Positions 36,133 through 46,998 of a stretch of 64,000 nt of DNA are shown here, piece by piece. The notes under the pieces are model-generated. The model was given only the letters and a program-made list of their open reading frames with translations, ran no database searches and was not told the DNA's origin. Source of the DNA: Rubritalea marina DSM 17716 (GTDB lineage: Bacteria; Verrucomicrobiota; Verrucomicrobiia; Verrucomicrobiales; Akkermansiaceae). Within the stretch, counting starts at the first letter, position 1, and every line of letters begins with the position of its first letter. Position numbers and translations under genes: made by a program. The stretch lies in NCBI RefSeq assembly GCF_000378105.1, contig NZ_KB899253.1:62001-126000 (forward strand), written 5' to 3'.

Positions 36133-36949
36133 GCCCCTGCTTGCTGCGTAGGGATTGTAGGGATCGTGCTGCGTGGCGCTTCGCCAAGCGCACTCCAGTA
36201 TCGTCAGTGACGAGCGGGTGATGGTGGTAGCGAGGTTCAGGGAGCTCGAGTAACACTTGTAGTAGGCGGTGAATGTGCGTCGAGTCTAGCAGGTCTCTGC
36301 CTCTAACCACATCGCTTATTCCTTGGTAGGCGTCGTCTACGACAACCGCGATATGGTAGGAGGTTCCTATATCCTTCCGCGCTAGAATGAGGTCTCCTAG
36401 GAGTTCTGGTTGGACTGTGATTTTACCGTGATAGTGGTCATGGAAACTCAATGCTCCGACAATCGCTCCCGCTTTTCGAGCATCTAAGCGCCAACTTGGA
36501 GTGCGACCTTCAGCTAGTTTTTGATTGATTTGAGAATCGCTCATGCCATGACAAATCTGCGGGTAGTGAGGACCATCCGAGCCATGTGGCGCGTGGGCCA
36601 ATTGTGTGAGCTCGTTTTGGATTTCTCTACGTGTGCAGAAGCAGGGATAGATGACGCCTAGCTCTTTGAGCTTATCCAGTGCTAGATCATAGGCTGCTAG
36701 GCGGTCTCGCTGACGTAAAAATGGCTTTGGCGCATGAAGCCCGGCCCACTCCAAGTCTTCTTCAATAGCTTGGTAGAATGTGTCTCTAGTCCGCGTTTCG
36801 TCAATGTCTTCGAAGCGCACTAGAAACTGCCCCTGTGTGCTCAGAGCGAGCTGGTGCGCTAGGTGTGCGGAGTAGAGGTGGCCTAGGTGAAGCAAGCCTG
36901 TGGGCGAGGGGGCAAATCGGGTGATGACCTCAACTTCAGGAATTGCCAT
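36080..36949 (-). CDS. gluQ: Glutamyl-Q tRNA(Asp) synthetase
   Basis: The 289-residue protein is a truncated GluRS-like enzyme: only the catalytic domain is present, with no anticodon-binding domain. Motifs are RFAPSPTGLLHLGHLYSA (the HIGH box as HLGH), VRFEDIDETR, CFCTRREI (part of the Cys-bearing motif) and VRLAKRHAARSL (KMSKS-like). It charges Glu onto queuosine at position 34 of tRNA-Asp. The length matches the YadB/GluQ family (about 290-310). Its 3' end overlaps the DUF302 lipoprotein gene, and it starts 21 bases after the rho stop. Confidence 0.9.
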   Translation of the reverse strand: MAIPEVEVITRFAPSPTGLLHLGHLYSAHLAHQLALSTQGQFLVRFEDIDETRTRDTFYQAIEEDLEWAGLHAPKPFLRQRDRLAAYDLALDKLKELGVIYPCFCTRREIQNELTQLAHAPHGSDGPHYPQICHGMSDSQINQKLAEGRTPSWRLDARKAGAIVGALSFHDHYHGKITVQPELLGDLILARKDIGTSYHIAVVVDDAYQGISDVVRGRDLLDSTHIHRLLQVLLELPEPRYHHHPLVTDDTGVRLAKRHAARSLQSLRSKQGLTPQQALELALRQQEYS

Positions 36950-36970
36950 AGGAGCGTAGCTCTTTACTTG

Positions 36971-38620
36971 TTAGCCCTTAATTTCTAGCAACATTTGTGC
37001 ATTGTTGTGGAAGCGCTTTAGGAAGAATATCAGACGCTCCATTGCTTCGTGAGGGCGTGCCCCTGAGAGGCCACGACGGATGAGGTGAATCTTGTGGAGC
37101 ATATGTTCCGGTAGCAGAAGTTCTTCACGTCGTGTGCCTGACTTAAAGATGTCTACCGCTGGGAAGATGTACTGTTCGGCGATCCGGCGATCGAGGCAGA
37201 GCTCCATGTTACCGGTGCCTTTGAATTCTTGGAAGATTGCTTCATCGGCGCGTGAGTTGGTATGAACCAAGGCTGTAGCGACGATGGTAAGTGAGCCTGC
37301 TTCGCGGGTGTTTCGTGCTGCTGCGAAGAGCTGACGCGGGACTTCAAGGGCGCCTGAAATGATACCTCCTGATTGGATGCCGCGGCCTTTACCCTTTTTG
37401 TTGCCACCCATGTTGGTGTTGTAGGCGCGGGCGAGGCGGGTGATGGAATCCATGAGTAGGAAGACATGCTCTCCAGCTTCCACGAGTCGCTTGGCGCGTT
37501 CGATACAGAGCTCAGCAACGCGGCAATGGTTTTTCGCTCCAGAATCATTAGAACTTGCGTAGATTTCTGCCTCTGGGAGGTTCATCTTGAATTCCGTGAC
37601 TTCCTCTGGACGTTCGTCAACGAGGAGAATCATGAGGTGCATTTCTTCTGAATACTTGTCGCGAACAGCTTCAGCCATATGTTGCATCATGGTGGTTTTA
37701 CCTGAGCGCGGCGGCGAAACGATGAGCCCTCGTTGGCCTCGGCCAATAGGGGCGATGATGTCGAGTACGCGTGTGGAGAAACGATCGCTTTCTGTTTCAA
37801 ATGGAATGCGTTTGCTAGGGTTCACCGCTTTGAGTTCTTCAAAGTGTGGTAACTTGCGCGCTTCGTCGACTGGCTTGTCATTGACGCTGTTGATCTCCAC
37901 GATTTGGAGTCCGCGAGGGCCCTCTTTGGCGATAGCTTTGATCCAGAGCCCTTCGCGAAGCCCATTGACTCTCACGATATCAGGTGAAATGAAGACATCG
38001 TTGTTGGATTGCTCGAGGTTGGAAGAAAGCTCTCTGAGGAATCCAAACCCTTTTGGGCTGAGTTCCAAAATACCGCTTACCGCGACAGGTGGGCCGGTGA
38101 GTTCGACTGGCTTTGTCTCGCGGCGTTCGCGGTTCCCGTTTCGGCGGTTGCGGTTATTATTACGTCGATTGCGATTGTTATTGTTGCGACCGTTGCGGTT
38201 ACCATGATTACGGTTTTTATTTTCTCCGTCTTGCGAGTTTTCATGTTTCTGCACAGGGCCCCCGCCTCTAACGCGACCATTTTTTTTGGCTGGCGCTTTC
38301 GCTTGCTTACCTTCTTGAGGAGGAGCGGATTCTTTCGCTTGTTCAGGTGCTGGAGTTTTCACTGGCTTGGGTGCGGGGGATGGTGCAGCGCTTTCTGTTG
38401 TCACTTGAGCTGCTGAGCTTGGAGCTGCTTCGGCGGGTGATGCCGCTTTTTTGGTGCTGGTTTTTTTTGCCACTTTCTTGGTGGTGGCTTTCTTGGTAGC
38501 AGTTTTTTTCGCGCTCGTTTTTTTCGCCGCTTTTTTTGCTGCGGTTTTTTGGGTCGCAGCCTTTTTGGCAGTCACTTTTTTTGCCGCTTTTTTAGCAGGC
38601 GTGGAAGCTTCTTCGCTCAT
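36971..38620 (-). CDS. rho: Transcription termination factor Rho with a long basic, Asn/Arg-rich N-terminus
   Basis: The 549-residue protein has a normal Rho core from about residue 175. It includes the cold-shock-type RNA-binding domain ([13 protein letters not shown]), the P-loop [17 protein letters not shown], Walker [16 protein letters not shown], and the Q/R-loop region ([12 protein letters not shown] and [15 protein letters not shown]). It ends transcripts by translocating on RNA. Residues 1-60 are nearly all Lys, Ala and Thr, like histone H1 tails. Residues 60-115 are Ala/Pro-rich, and 116-170 are a Gly/Asn/Arg tract ([20 protein letters not shown]). E. coli Rho is 419 residues, so about 130 are extra. 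It precedes gluQ by 21 bases. Confidence 0.93.
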   Translation of the reverse strand: MSEEASTPAKKAAKKVTAKKAATQKTAAKKAAKKTSAKKTATKKATTKKVAKKTSTKKAASPAEAAPSSAAQVTTESAAPSPAPKPVKTPAPEQAKESAPPQEGKQAKAPAKKNGRVRGGGPVQKHENSQDGENKNRNHGNRNGRNNNNRNRRNNNRNRRNGNRERRETKPVELTGPPVAVSGILELSPKGFGFLRELSSNLEQSNNDVFISPDIVRVNGLREGLWIKAIAKEGPRGLQIVEINSVNDKPVDEARKLPHFEELKAVNPSKRIPFETESDRFSTRVLDIIAPIGRGQRGLIVSPPRSGKTTMMQHMAEAVRDKYSEEMHLMILLVDERPEEVTEFKMNLPEAEIYASSNDSGAKNHCRVAELCIERAKRLVEAGEHVFLLMDSITRLARAYNTNMGGNKKGKGRGIQSGGIISGALEVPRQLFAAARNTREAGSLTIVATALVHTNSRADEAIFQEFKGTGNMELCLDRRIAEQYIFPAVDIFKSGTRREELLLPEHMLHKIHLIRRGLSGARPHEAMERLIFFLKRFHNNAQMLLEIKG

Positions 38621-39029
38621 AATAAATTGGTGTGGAGATACCCCTAAATACGGGGGGTAATCTTCTAACTAATGTTGTAGTTGGGTAGGTAAAACTGGTT
38701 AGAACTAACGGTTCGTAAATGGTTCTGTATGGAAAAGTGTCGTTTCGGGAGTGTGCCCGAGCTTGTTAGTGTAAGCAGAATGGGTGTGACTATTCTCGAC
38801 TAACAAAGGCGTCTGTGAACTTTAAGAAAGTTCGAAAGGGGGAATCAGATAAGCTGTGAGCTGCGTGTGTCCTAAAACTCTAGGTTTGCAACACAGATAT
38901 CGTGAAGACGCTTCATGTTGCGACGGATGTGCGGTGAATGCAAATATTTTTTTATCAAGCCTGTGACGAGTGTACAAAAAAGCCATCCATGTTGGCATGG
39001 ATGGCTGTGGAGAAAGCGAGGGAGTTATC
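38621..39029. other. Intergenic region upstream of rho, 409 bases
   Basis: I see no convincing gene here. Open frames are short or shadow the rho gene and have no sensible start. The region holds the rho leader and promoter on the minus strand and the terminator of the L,D-transpeptidase gene (38976-39006). A small interrupted palindrome (TTAGAACTAA at 38699-38708) may be part of the leader. Rho leaders in other bacteria attenuate rho expression; here that is only a possibility. Confidence 0.5.
38976..39006 (-). terminator. Rho-independent terminator of the L,D-transpeptidase gene
   Basis: AGCCATCCAT (38981-38990) pairs with ATGGATGGCT (38997-39006) around a 6-base loop. On the minus strand it is followed by a T run (the A bases at 38976-38980). 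It lies 24 bases after the stop. Confidence 0.85.
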
Positions 39030-39698
39030 TTACTTGAGTGTCGGTGGTTTGTGACGCTTGTAGACTTTGTTGGTGACGAGGTACTCGATTGGGAAGTCTG
39101 GAAGTGGGCCCGCATCGACTGGGCGTGGGACATTGCGTCCGATGGTTTGGTCTTCGGGTTGTGAGTATGCGATGTTGACTGGAGTACCAGTTTTGACGAT
39201 TTTGAAGAATTTTGGAGCCACGTTGTGATGCATGCGGATGCAGCCATGGGTGCAGGGTGTGTGTTTCATCCATCCTGTGTGGAATCCGTAGGCAGATTTG
39301 AATTCCATCCAGTACGGCATTGGGGTGCCGATAAATTTGGTGCCAGCAGGTTTGTTGCGTAGGTAGCCTCGTGAGTAGCTGCCGTTGCTATGCTTGAAGT
39401 AACCATGGGTATTTGCACGGCGGTATTCTTCTTTACTGTAGATGGTGAAATTCCCTTTGGGAGTTGGGGTGGAAGCTTTACCAACGGAGACAGGCATTAC
39501 GAGAAGTGGCTTATTGCCTTCCATCACGTAGACCATTTGGTTGTTGGTTGAGACTTTGACTCTAACGTTGTTGGGGTTTTGAGGTTTGGTGGCTGGACGG
39601 TTGTAAGCGTCGTAGGCACCAAGGTTGGCATTCGGTTCGCAGGAGCTAAGGAAGATAGCTAGGGCTGCAGAACTTAGAGCGAGTAGGATGTTTTTCAT
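39030..39698 (-). CDS. L,D-transpeptidase (YkuD) lipoprotein
   Basis: The 222-residue protein has a lipobox in ALAIFLSSC (Cys20). The YkuD domain runs from about residue 45 to 175 and opens with VRVKVSTNNQMVYVMEG. The motif HTGWMKHTPCTHGCIRMH holds the catalytic His and the THGCIRM Cys. It would remodel or cross-link peptidoglycan from the periplasmic face. It has its own terminator and faces rho on the same strand. Confidence 0.9.
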   Translation of the reverse strand: MKNILLALSSAALAIFLSSCEPNANLGAYDAYNRPATKPQNPNNVRVKVSTNNQMVYVMEGNKPLLVMPVSVGKASTPTPKGNFTIYSKEEYRRANTHGYFKHSNGSYSRGYLRNKPAGTKFIGTPMPYWMEFKSAYGFHTGWMKHTPCTHGCIRMHHNVAPKFFKIVKTGTPVNIAYSQPEDQTIGRNVPRPVDAGPLPDFPIEYLVTNKVYKRHKPPTLK

Positions 39699-39746
39699 GG
39701 GAACTGTAAGTTAATGGGTTTCTATCAAGAGAGCAATGCTGGAATT

Positions 39747-40181
39747 CTATCGGCGTGGATTGCGTGAGTTTTCCCAGCTAATGACGCGCTCGTTGCGGAA
39801 TTCTACTTGAGCAATAAGTTCGGTGTCATAGCTGGTGCCGCGGTTGACCCCTATACCATAGTGGTCATAGCCATAGTATCCGTAGCCGCCATAGATTCCG
39901 CCTGTGGTGCGAGGTGAGTGTTGGTAGTAATACCATTTTTCAAATGGCCCTGATTGGTTTTGGCCTTTGGCGGAGCGGCTGGGGTTGCCCCAGGCGATAA
40001 AGACTGCTTTTTTAGGCATGCCTTTCTTAATCTGCCCACTTTGAACGAGATTTTGATCCTCGGTGCTGAGTTCGGAGTAGATGTCGAGATTGTTGGAAAT
40101 TCGCTTTTGGATTTGATTGGTCGCACAGCTGCTGAGGAACAGGGAAGTGAGAGCTGCCGCAGCGATGAGGTGGATTTTCAT
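39747..40181 (-). CDS. Small lipoprotein, BamE/SmpA-like N-terminal pattern
   Basis: The 144-residue protein starts at ATG 40181 with a lipobox (ALTSLFLSSC). The pattern GQIKKGMPKKAVFIAWGNPSRS resembles the SmpA/OmlA (BamE) motif, in which GM-x5-V-x5-G-x-P is common. A Tyr/Gly-rich stretch (GIYGGYGYYGYDHYG) follows, then a strand-like end (TELIAQVEFRNERVISWEN). A BamE link is only a suggestion. It lies in a block of small envelope genes, 48 bases upstream of the YkuD gene on the same strand. Confidence 0.7.
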   Translation of the reverse strand: MKIHLIAAAALTSLFLSSCATNQIQKRISNNLDIYSELSTEDQNLVQSGQIKKGMPKKAVFIAWGNPSRSAKGQNQSGPFEKWYYYQHSPRTTGGIYGGYGYYGYDHYGIGVNRGTSYDTELIAQVEFRNERVISWENSRNPRR

Positions 40182-40285
40182 GTCTCTACCAATATCGAAG
40201 ATTAGGGAGTGGTTCAACTCCCAATGTCTTGGCTGCTTGGTTTGCGCCTTGTCAAATTGTGACGGATTCGGTACATGCATTCTTC

Positions 40286-40867
40286 ATGCAACGCGTTCTA
40301 TCTATCTTAGTTCCTGTCGCGCTCCTTGCTTCTTGTGCGAGTGAACGTGAGGTGAGCTATGAGCAGGCAGAGGCCTCAGGACTGGCGAAGTACCAGAGTG
40401 ATGTGCGTTACATGGTTGATGAAGCGGGAAATGTCCAACCTACTGGTCAAGACCAACGCAGCCAATTCGAGTCAGAGGGGAATTTCTACCAAGCTCAGAG
40501 CCAGAAAAATTCGCAGTTTTCGAAGTCTGAGTACAATGCGTCGCGGTGGAACCAGAATGCGAATTCGAGCTACAGCAAGAAGGCGTACTCTGACGGCAAG
40601 GCTTCCGGTTCTTACAAACATTCACCTTACTTCGTGCAACAGCAGGCAGCGGCGCAAGGCCGAGAAGCCGCTGTGTCGCAGCAAAGCTATGGACAGCAAG
40701 GAGCTTACGCTCAGGCTGGAAACCAAGCATACTCAAATAGCACATCCGTGGCTAAACCAACAGATGCTGCGACGTCTAATCGCAATCTGCCGCCGCCGGA
40801 GATCTTTACACTGGGGGAGATCAACCAACTGGGCGTGGACGATACCAACGCGATGTTGGGTAGATAG
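40286..40867 (+). CDS. Small Gln/Ser-rich lipoprotein
   Basis: The 193-residue protein starts at ATG 40286 with a lipobox LVPVALLASC. The middle is low-complexity, rich in Gln, Ser, Ala and Tyr (for example QQQAAAQGREAAVSQQSYG). The end (LPPPEIFTLGEINQLGVDD) looks conserved. I know no family for it. It is divergent from the BamE-like lipoprotein gene and convergent with the GNAT gene. Confidence 0.7.
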   Translation: MQRVLSILVPVALLASCASEREVSYEQAEASGLAKYQSDVRYMVDEAGNVQPTGQDQRSQFESEGNFYQAQSQKNSQFSKSEYNASRWNQNANSSYSKKAYSDGKASGSYKHSPYFVQQQAAAQGREAAVSQQSYGQQGAYAQAGNQAYSNSTSVAKPTDAATSNRNLPPPEIFTLGEINQLGVDDTNAMLGR

Positions 40868-40876
40868 AGAGTGTGC

Positions 40877-41371
40877 TTAATCGATGTTCAAGCGCATCGG
40901 GATCATGGACGAGTGGGCGAAACCGTGCTTTTGGAAAAAACGCTGGGAGTCTTCACTAATTTTGTCCGTCAGTAGTGTGATGCGGGCAAAGTTCTTTTGC
41001 TTGGCAAAGTTACTGACGTGATCCAGTAGAAGGGTGCCGTAGCCTTGGCCGCGGTGGCTCGGGTGCATGATAAAGTCTTCCAAGATAAGGACCATTCCGC
41101 CCATGGCGGTAGAGATGGTGAAGAGTAGGTTCACCATGCCAAAGATTTGGTCATCATTGCGCAGCACAAAGATGCGCCCCCTTGCGGGCTGTTCAAGAAT
41201 CATGGAGACGCCTTCGCGTTGTCTTTGTGGGTCGGAAGTGAAATCACCTTGTTGCTCGAAGAGTGCAGTGAGTAGATCGGTGATTTGATCTAAATCTTCG
41301 ATGGTAGCAGTTTGTACTCGGGGGAGATCGTTGCTGGAACTTAAGGTGCTTTGTTGAAGTGTACTACTCAT
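40877..41371 (-). CDS. GNAT-family N-acetyltransferase
   Basis: The 164-residue protein has the GNAT core: VQTATIEDLDQITDLL (motif C side), VLILEDFIMHPSHRGQGYGTLLLDHV (acetyl-CoA loop with R-G-Q-G-Y-G) and ITLLTDKISEDSQRFFQKHGF (last strand). It transfers an acetyl group from acetyl-CoA to an amine. The substrate is unknown. It ends 9 bases from the lipoprotein gene. Confidence 0.88.
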   Translation of the reverse strand: MSSTLQQSTLSSSNDLPRVQTATIEDLDQITDLLTALFEQQGDFTSDPQRQREGVSMILEQPARGRIFVLRNDDQIFGMVNLLFTISTAMGGMVLILEDFIMHPSHRGQGYGTLLLDHVSNFAKQKNFARITLLTDKISEDSQRFFQKHGFAHSSMIPMRLNID

Positions 41372-41461
41372 AATCGGGTGTCTGGAGGATAAGGCACTGA
41401 TGTTTTAATCCCAAATTTACTTCGAATCGATAAAAAAATGACTATAGAGACGAATGACGTA

Positions 41462-41489
41462 TTGACAAAGCGTCTGAAATACTTAGTTT
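41462..41489 (+). promoter_or_regulatory. Putative promoter of the rpmH-rnpA-yidD-yidC operon
   Basis: TTGACA at 41462-41467 and TAGTTT at 41484-41489 are 16 bases apart, followed by GCCCGCCC. The hexamers, spacing and C-rich discriminator match those before rpsT. Confidence 0.5.
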
Positions 41490-41561
41490 GCCCGCCCACC
41501 CAAGCATCTCGTAATTGAGTGATTGGCGAGGCACATTAATCTTTCAAAAGGATATATCACC

Positions 41562-41744
41562 ATGAGCAAAAGAACTTACCAACCATCTAAGCGTGTTCGC
41601 AAGCGTCAGCACGGTTTCCGCGCCCGCATGGCTACTAAAGCTGGACGCGACATCATCCGTCGTCGTCGTCAGAAGGGTCGCAAGCGTCTCCTTCCGAAAG
41701 GTGCTGAGCTTCAATACAAGCGTCACACCAAGCAACACACCTAA
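41562..41744 (+). CDS. rpmH: 50S ribosomal protein L34
   Basis: The 60-residue protein begins [36 protein letters not shown], quoted here as the family core KRTYQPSK and [14 protein letters not shown]34 binds 23S rRNA. It is usually 44-46 residues; the last 14 or so ([16 protein letters not shown]) are extra. AAAGGAT lies upstream of the ATG as a possible ribosome binding site. It starts the rpmH-rnpA-yidD-yidC cluster. Confidence 0.95.
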   Translation: MSKRTYQPSKRVRKRQHGFRARMATKAGRDIIRRRRQKGRKRLLPKGAELQYKRHTKQHT

Positions 41745-41830
41745 TTGACTCGCAGTGATTTCACTTGGGGTGCGGTAGTCGTATCCCAAGTTATTCACTG
41801 TATGATTCAATCAGCAAAGTGAAGCGCCCC

Positions 41831-42187
41831 ATGCGTCTTCCTAGAAAATTCTCGATGAAATCTCGTGCAGAATTTGCACAGGTTCGAGAATTGGGTAGGT
41901 CGCGTTCGGGGCGCTATCTTGTTGTAAGCGTGCTGGAGTCAGACGAGCTCGAACATTTTAAGTATGGGCTCATCACCACCAAGAAGATTGGCAAGGCGCA
42001 TCAGAGGAATTATCTTCGCCGCGTTGTTCGCTCGATCATGAGTGATCACGGAGGGCAGGTGATCGGTAATCGCTACGTGGTGACAATCTTACGTTGGAGG
42101 GCTCCAGAGGCTACTTATGAACAACTAGAGCGCGAGTGGTTGAAGCTGGCGCGCAAGCTTGGGGCCTTGCAGGAAGAAGAGTCATGA
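41831..42187 (+). CDS. rnpA: Ribonuclease P protein component
   Basis: The 118-residue basic protein starts at ATG 41831 ([14 protein letters not shown]). The RnpA signature (normally RNxxKRxxR) appears as [13 protein letters not shown], after [12 protein letters not shown]. It helps the RNase P RNA cut tRNA 5' leaders. It lies between rpmH and yidD, as in many genomes. Its stop overlaps the yidD ATG in ATGA. Confidence 0.93.
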   Translation: MRLPRKFSMKSRAEFAQVRELGRSRSGRYLVVSVLESDELEHFKYGLITTKKIGKAHQRNYLRRVVRSIMSDHGGQVIGNRYVVTILRWRAPEATYEQLEREWLKLARKLGALQEEES

Positions 42188-42486
42188 AGCGTCTGCCAGT
42201 GCGAATCATCCAAGGATTGATCCGTGGATACCAAAAGTTTTTGAACCCAATGTTGCGGGTACTATCAGCTGGGACCTACACAGGCTGTCGTTTTTCACCT
42301 TCTTGCTCGCAATATTTTTATGAGGCTGTAGAGATGCATGGGGCCATCAAGGGGAGTCTGCTAGGAATCGGAAGATTATGCAGGTGCCATCCCTGGGGCG
42401 GCTTCGGACACGACCCAGTCCCACCCAAGAAGAAGTGCTGTTGCTGTGATCAGCCAGTTACTTCTCACAAAGAATCACAAATTTAG
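42184..42486 (+). CDS. yidD: Membrane protein insertion efficiency factor YidD
   Basis: The 100-residue protein has the YidD motif set: [11 protein letters not shown] near the N-terminus, then [15 protein letters not shown] and [17 protein letters not shown]. It has an amphipathic N-terminal helix and supports YidC-dependent insertion. It is translationally coupled to rnpA (overlap 42184-42187). The Cys-rich end [10 protein letters not shown] is unusual. Confidence 0.94.
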   Translation: MKRLPVRIIQGLIRGYQKFLNPMLRVLSAGTYTGCRFSPSCSQYFYEAVEMHGAIKGSLLGIGRLCRCHPWGGFGHDPVPPKKKCCCCDQPVTSHKESQI

Positions 42487-42498
42487 ACACACACAACA

Positions 42499-44388
42499 AT
42501 GGATAGGAAAGCATGGATCATCCTCGTACTTTGTAGCCTTGGCCTGGTTGCCAACTACTACTACATGAGCGAAACCCAGAAGGAGCTTGAAGTACAGCAA
42601 CGGGTTGAAGAAACAGCCCAAAAGACTGTAGAAGCGGAAGCCCTGAAAGATGGCTTAGTGACTCAGAAACCTACGATCGAGTCGGGTGAAAAAGACCAGC
42701 CTCATACTCTCGTCGGGATGGATGGTGAGATTGAAGATGTGATCTACACCTTCACCAACTTCGGAGGCGGCGTGAAGTCTGCCGCATTCCCACAGCAGCA
42801 GACGATTTATGGAGAGGGCCATGTCGAGGTCAACGTGCATTCACCCTTTGCTGTTGGTGCCCTTGCCGATGACTACCAGAAGATCGACAATAGCTATTAC
42901 GAAATCGTAGCCAAAGACGACAAGTCCATCACCTATCGAGGCCAAGTCGCACCGGGAGTTGAAGTGACGAAGTCATGGAAGCTCGTAGAAAAAGCGGAGG
43001 CCAAAGGCTACCAGCTTCATTTGGACGTGACCTTCAAGAATGCCAGCGCGAGTGTGATCAATGTTTCTGATTACGGACTCTATACGGGAACAGTGGCTCC
43101 CTTGCATGGCAAAGAAATGCAGGACAAAGCAGGGTGGTTTTACTTTGAGGATAGTTCCTTTTCATTCAAACAGCACAAGCCATTCTCGGGGGGGTGGTTC
43201 AGCGATGCCAAAGCGGTGGAGATCATCAAGCCATCTTCGCTTGAGTATGCTGGTGTGAATAACCAGTTCTTCACCACATTCATCATGCCGAAAGGCTTCC
43301 AAGCTGACTCACTTTGGGCAACTGGACGTGAGCGTGAGATTCAGGAAGACGAAGAGATGATGAAGCGTTGGGTCTTCACCATGGGTGTCAACTTTCCTGA
43401 CCAGGTAGTCAATGCTGGCAGCGAGCAAAGCTACAGTGTCGATATCTACATGGGGCCAAAGAAGCGTGAGCTGATCAAGCAAGTGGCGCCACACACTGAC
43501 TCGATCATGAATTACGGATGGTTTAGTGTTTTCGCGACATTCATGAGTTGGGCGCTCAACATGATTCATGGTTGGTTTGGTGATGCTTCATGGGCTTGGG
43601 GCGTTTCCGTGATCCTCTTGACAGTATTTATCCGCATCATCATTTGGCCGCTGCACAACAAGTCCACTCGTACGATGAAGCGTATGGGGAAACTGCAGCC
43701 GATCATGAAGGAGATGCGTGAGAAATACGCAGACAATCCTCAGAAGCTCAATCAAGAGACCATGAAGATGTATCGCCAGTATGGCGTGAATCCGATGGGT
43801 GGGTGTTTGCCAATGTTGATCCAGATTCCAATTTTCTTTGGTGTGTTCAAGATGCTGGGTTCTGCCGTTGAGATGCGTGGAGCGAGCTTCCTGTGGGTTG
43901 AAGATCTTTCCCGTCCGGACACAGTCTTTGAAGTGATGGGTGTGCCAATCAACGTTCTTCCAATTGTGATGGCGATCACCATGGTGCTGCAAATGCGCCT
44001 CACCCCACAAGCTGGTGATAAACTCCAGCAGCGCATCTTCATGATGATGCCTTTGATGTTCTTCTTCTTCTGTTACAACTACGCAGCCGCCTTGGCTCTG
44101 TATTGGTCCACGCAAAACGTGGTGTCGATCGGTCAGACTTTGTTGATGAAAAAGCTCCCTGAGCCAGAGCTCAAGGAATCGGGGAAATCCAGCAATGATG
44201 ACTCAGCAAAGCCACGCAAGAAGGGCCTCTTCGAGAAATTTGCAGAGCGCCTTGAAGATGTGCAGCGTCAGCAAGAGATTGCGGCCGGTAAAAAGCCTGG
44301 AGGGAATGCCCCACAAAATCCGATGGCACCCGGTCAGATGAAGCAAGCTAAGAAGCCAAAAAAGCGCGATCCAAAGACGGGCGGCTAA
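42499..44388 (+). CDS. yidC: Membrane protein insertase YidC
   Basis: The 629-residue protein has an N-terminal anchor (KAWIILVLCSLGLVANYYYM) and a large periplasmic beta-sandwich (residues about 60-345). The insertase core with its hairpin of five spans runs to about 560. Motifs are VILLTVFIRIIIWPL, then MKRMGKLQPIMKEMREKY, and GVNPMGGCLPMLIQIPIFFGVFKML. It inserts proteins into the inner membrane with or without Sec. The C-terminal 75 residues are basic and would lie in the cytoplasm near the ribosome. Its gene ends at a strong terminator. Confidence 0.96.
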   Translation: MDRKAWIILVLCSLGLVANYYYMSETQKELEVQQRVEETAQKTVEAEALKDGLVTQKPTIESGEKDQPHTLVGMDGEIEDVIYTFTNFGGGVKSAAFPQQQTIYGEGHVEVNVHSPFAVGALADDYQKIDNSYYEIVAKDDKSITYRGQVAPGVEVTKSWKLVEKAEAKGYQLHLDVTFKNASASVINVSDYGLYTGTVAPLHGKEMQDKAGWFYFEDSSFSFKQHKPFSGGWFSDAKAVEIIKPSSLEYAGVNNQFFTTFIMPKGFQADSLWATGREREIQEDEEMMKRWVFTMGVNFPDQVVNAGSEQSYSVDIYMGPKKRELIKQVAPHTDSIMNYGWFSVFATFMSWALNMIHGWFGDASWAWGVSVILLTVFIRIIIWPLHNKSTRTMKRMGKLQPIMKEMREKYADNPQKLNQETMKMYRQYGVNPMGGCLPMLIQIPIFFGVFKMLGSAVEMRGASFLWVEDLSRPDTVFEVMGVPINVLPIVMAITMVLQMRLTPQAGDKLQQRIFMMMPLMFFFFCYNYAAALALYWSTQNVVSIGQTLLMKKLPEPELKESGKSSNDDSAKPRKKGLFEKFAERLEDVQRQQEIAAGKKPGGNAPQNPMAPGQMKQAKKPKKRDPKTGG

Positions 44389-44420
44389 GTCGATAGGATT
44401 CTCTAATCGAACATTTTATC

Positions 44421-44454
44421 AAAGCGGAGCTGAGCAATCAGCTCCGCTTTTTTC
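44421..44454 (+). terminator. Rho-independent terminator after yidC
   Basis: A perfect 13-bp stem (AAAGCGGAGCTGA at 44421-44433 and TCAGCTCCGCTTT at 44438-44450) around GCAA is followed by more T residues. Confidence 0.92.
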
Positions 44455-44527
44455 ATCGTATCATTACCGCATCTCGTCGGGCATATAGAATCCTCTTGCA
44501 TCTATGATGGTGGGAACTACCTTGATC

Positions 44528-44622
44528 GCAAGACAGGGGAGCCGCTGAGGCTGAGAATGGACAGTTACGTGCATGACCCTTGGAACCTGCTGCGGTTAGA
44601 ACCGACGAAGGGAGTCGCCTGA
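44528..44622 (+). promoter_or_regulatory. TPP riboswitch (THI element) controlling thiC
   Basis: The sequence has the conserved THI-box parts in order: ACAGGGGAGCC, GGCTGAGA, GACCCTTGGAACCTG and GGTTAGAACC, then GAAGGGAGTC. These match the TPP aptamer core, including the CTGAGA loop and the ACCTG helix. A terminator hairpin follows at 44671-44705, then the thiC start. With TPP bound, the aptamer would favour termination and lower thiC expression. Confidence 0.95.
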
Positions 44623-44670
44623 GATGCTAACAAATTGATCGTATGTAAGGTTAGTTTACTCAGTCAACTC

Positions 44671-44705
44671 GCCTGTCAGACACCGCTCTCGACAGGCTTT
44701 TTTAT
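44671..44705 (+). terminator. Expression-platform terminator of the TPP riboswitch
   Basis: GCCTGTC (44671-44677) pairs with GACAGGC (44691-44697), followed by a T-rich run (TTTTTTATTT). Its position between the aptamer and the thiC start (44746) fits transcriptional control. Confidence 0.85.
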
Positions 44706-44739
44706 TTACTTTATACAAACTCAAGACACCTAGAACTAA

Positions 44740-46854
<2,115 letters not shown>

Positions 46855-46882
46855 TCATAGCAATCATTGATCATTTATTCAA

Positions 46883-46916
46883 AAGCTCAGGCGCCAAGGT
46901 GTCTGAGCTTTTTTTA
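46883..46916 (+). terminator. Rho-independent terminator after thiC
   Basis: AAGCTCAG (46883-46890) pairs with CTGAGCTT (46903-46910), followed by seven T residues. Confidence 0.88.
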
Positions 46917-46930
46917 TTGAAATGAAGTTA

Positions 46931-46998
46931 TCATGTGATGTGTTGCAAGTTTTCATTTGAAGGTGTTCATCTGATGTGATACATTCTCTCATATGAGA
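46931..46998 (+). promoter_or_regulatory. Possible autoregulatory operator of the toxin-antitoxin operon
   Basis: The 12-base perfect palindrome TCTCATATGAGA at 46987-46998 contains the antitoxin start codon (ATG at 46993). Upstream, the element TCATnTGATGTG occurs twice in direct orientation (46931 and 46967, 36 bases apart). Antitoxins with an HTH domain often repress their own promoter through such sites. Binding is not shown by sequence alone. Confidence 0.45.

Noticed and set aside
37587-38660. Long plus-strand frames opposite rho
   Set aside because: They come from the Lys/Ala/Asn-rich composition of the rho N-terminus read backwards.
38822-39247. A 141-residue minus-strand frame overlapping the YkuD lipoprotein gene
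   Set aside because: Most of it lies within the YkuD gene in another frame; no signal peptide or domain, and the terminator hairpin sits inside it.
41372-41830. Replication origin near rpmH-rnpA
   Set aside because: The gene cluster often lies by oriC, but I see no dnaA, dnaN or clustered DnaA boxes; one TTATTCACT near 41790 is a poor match.
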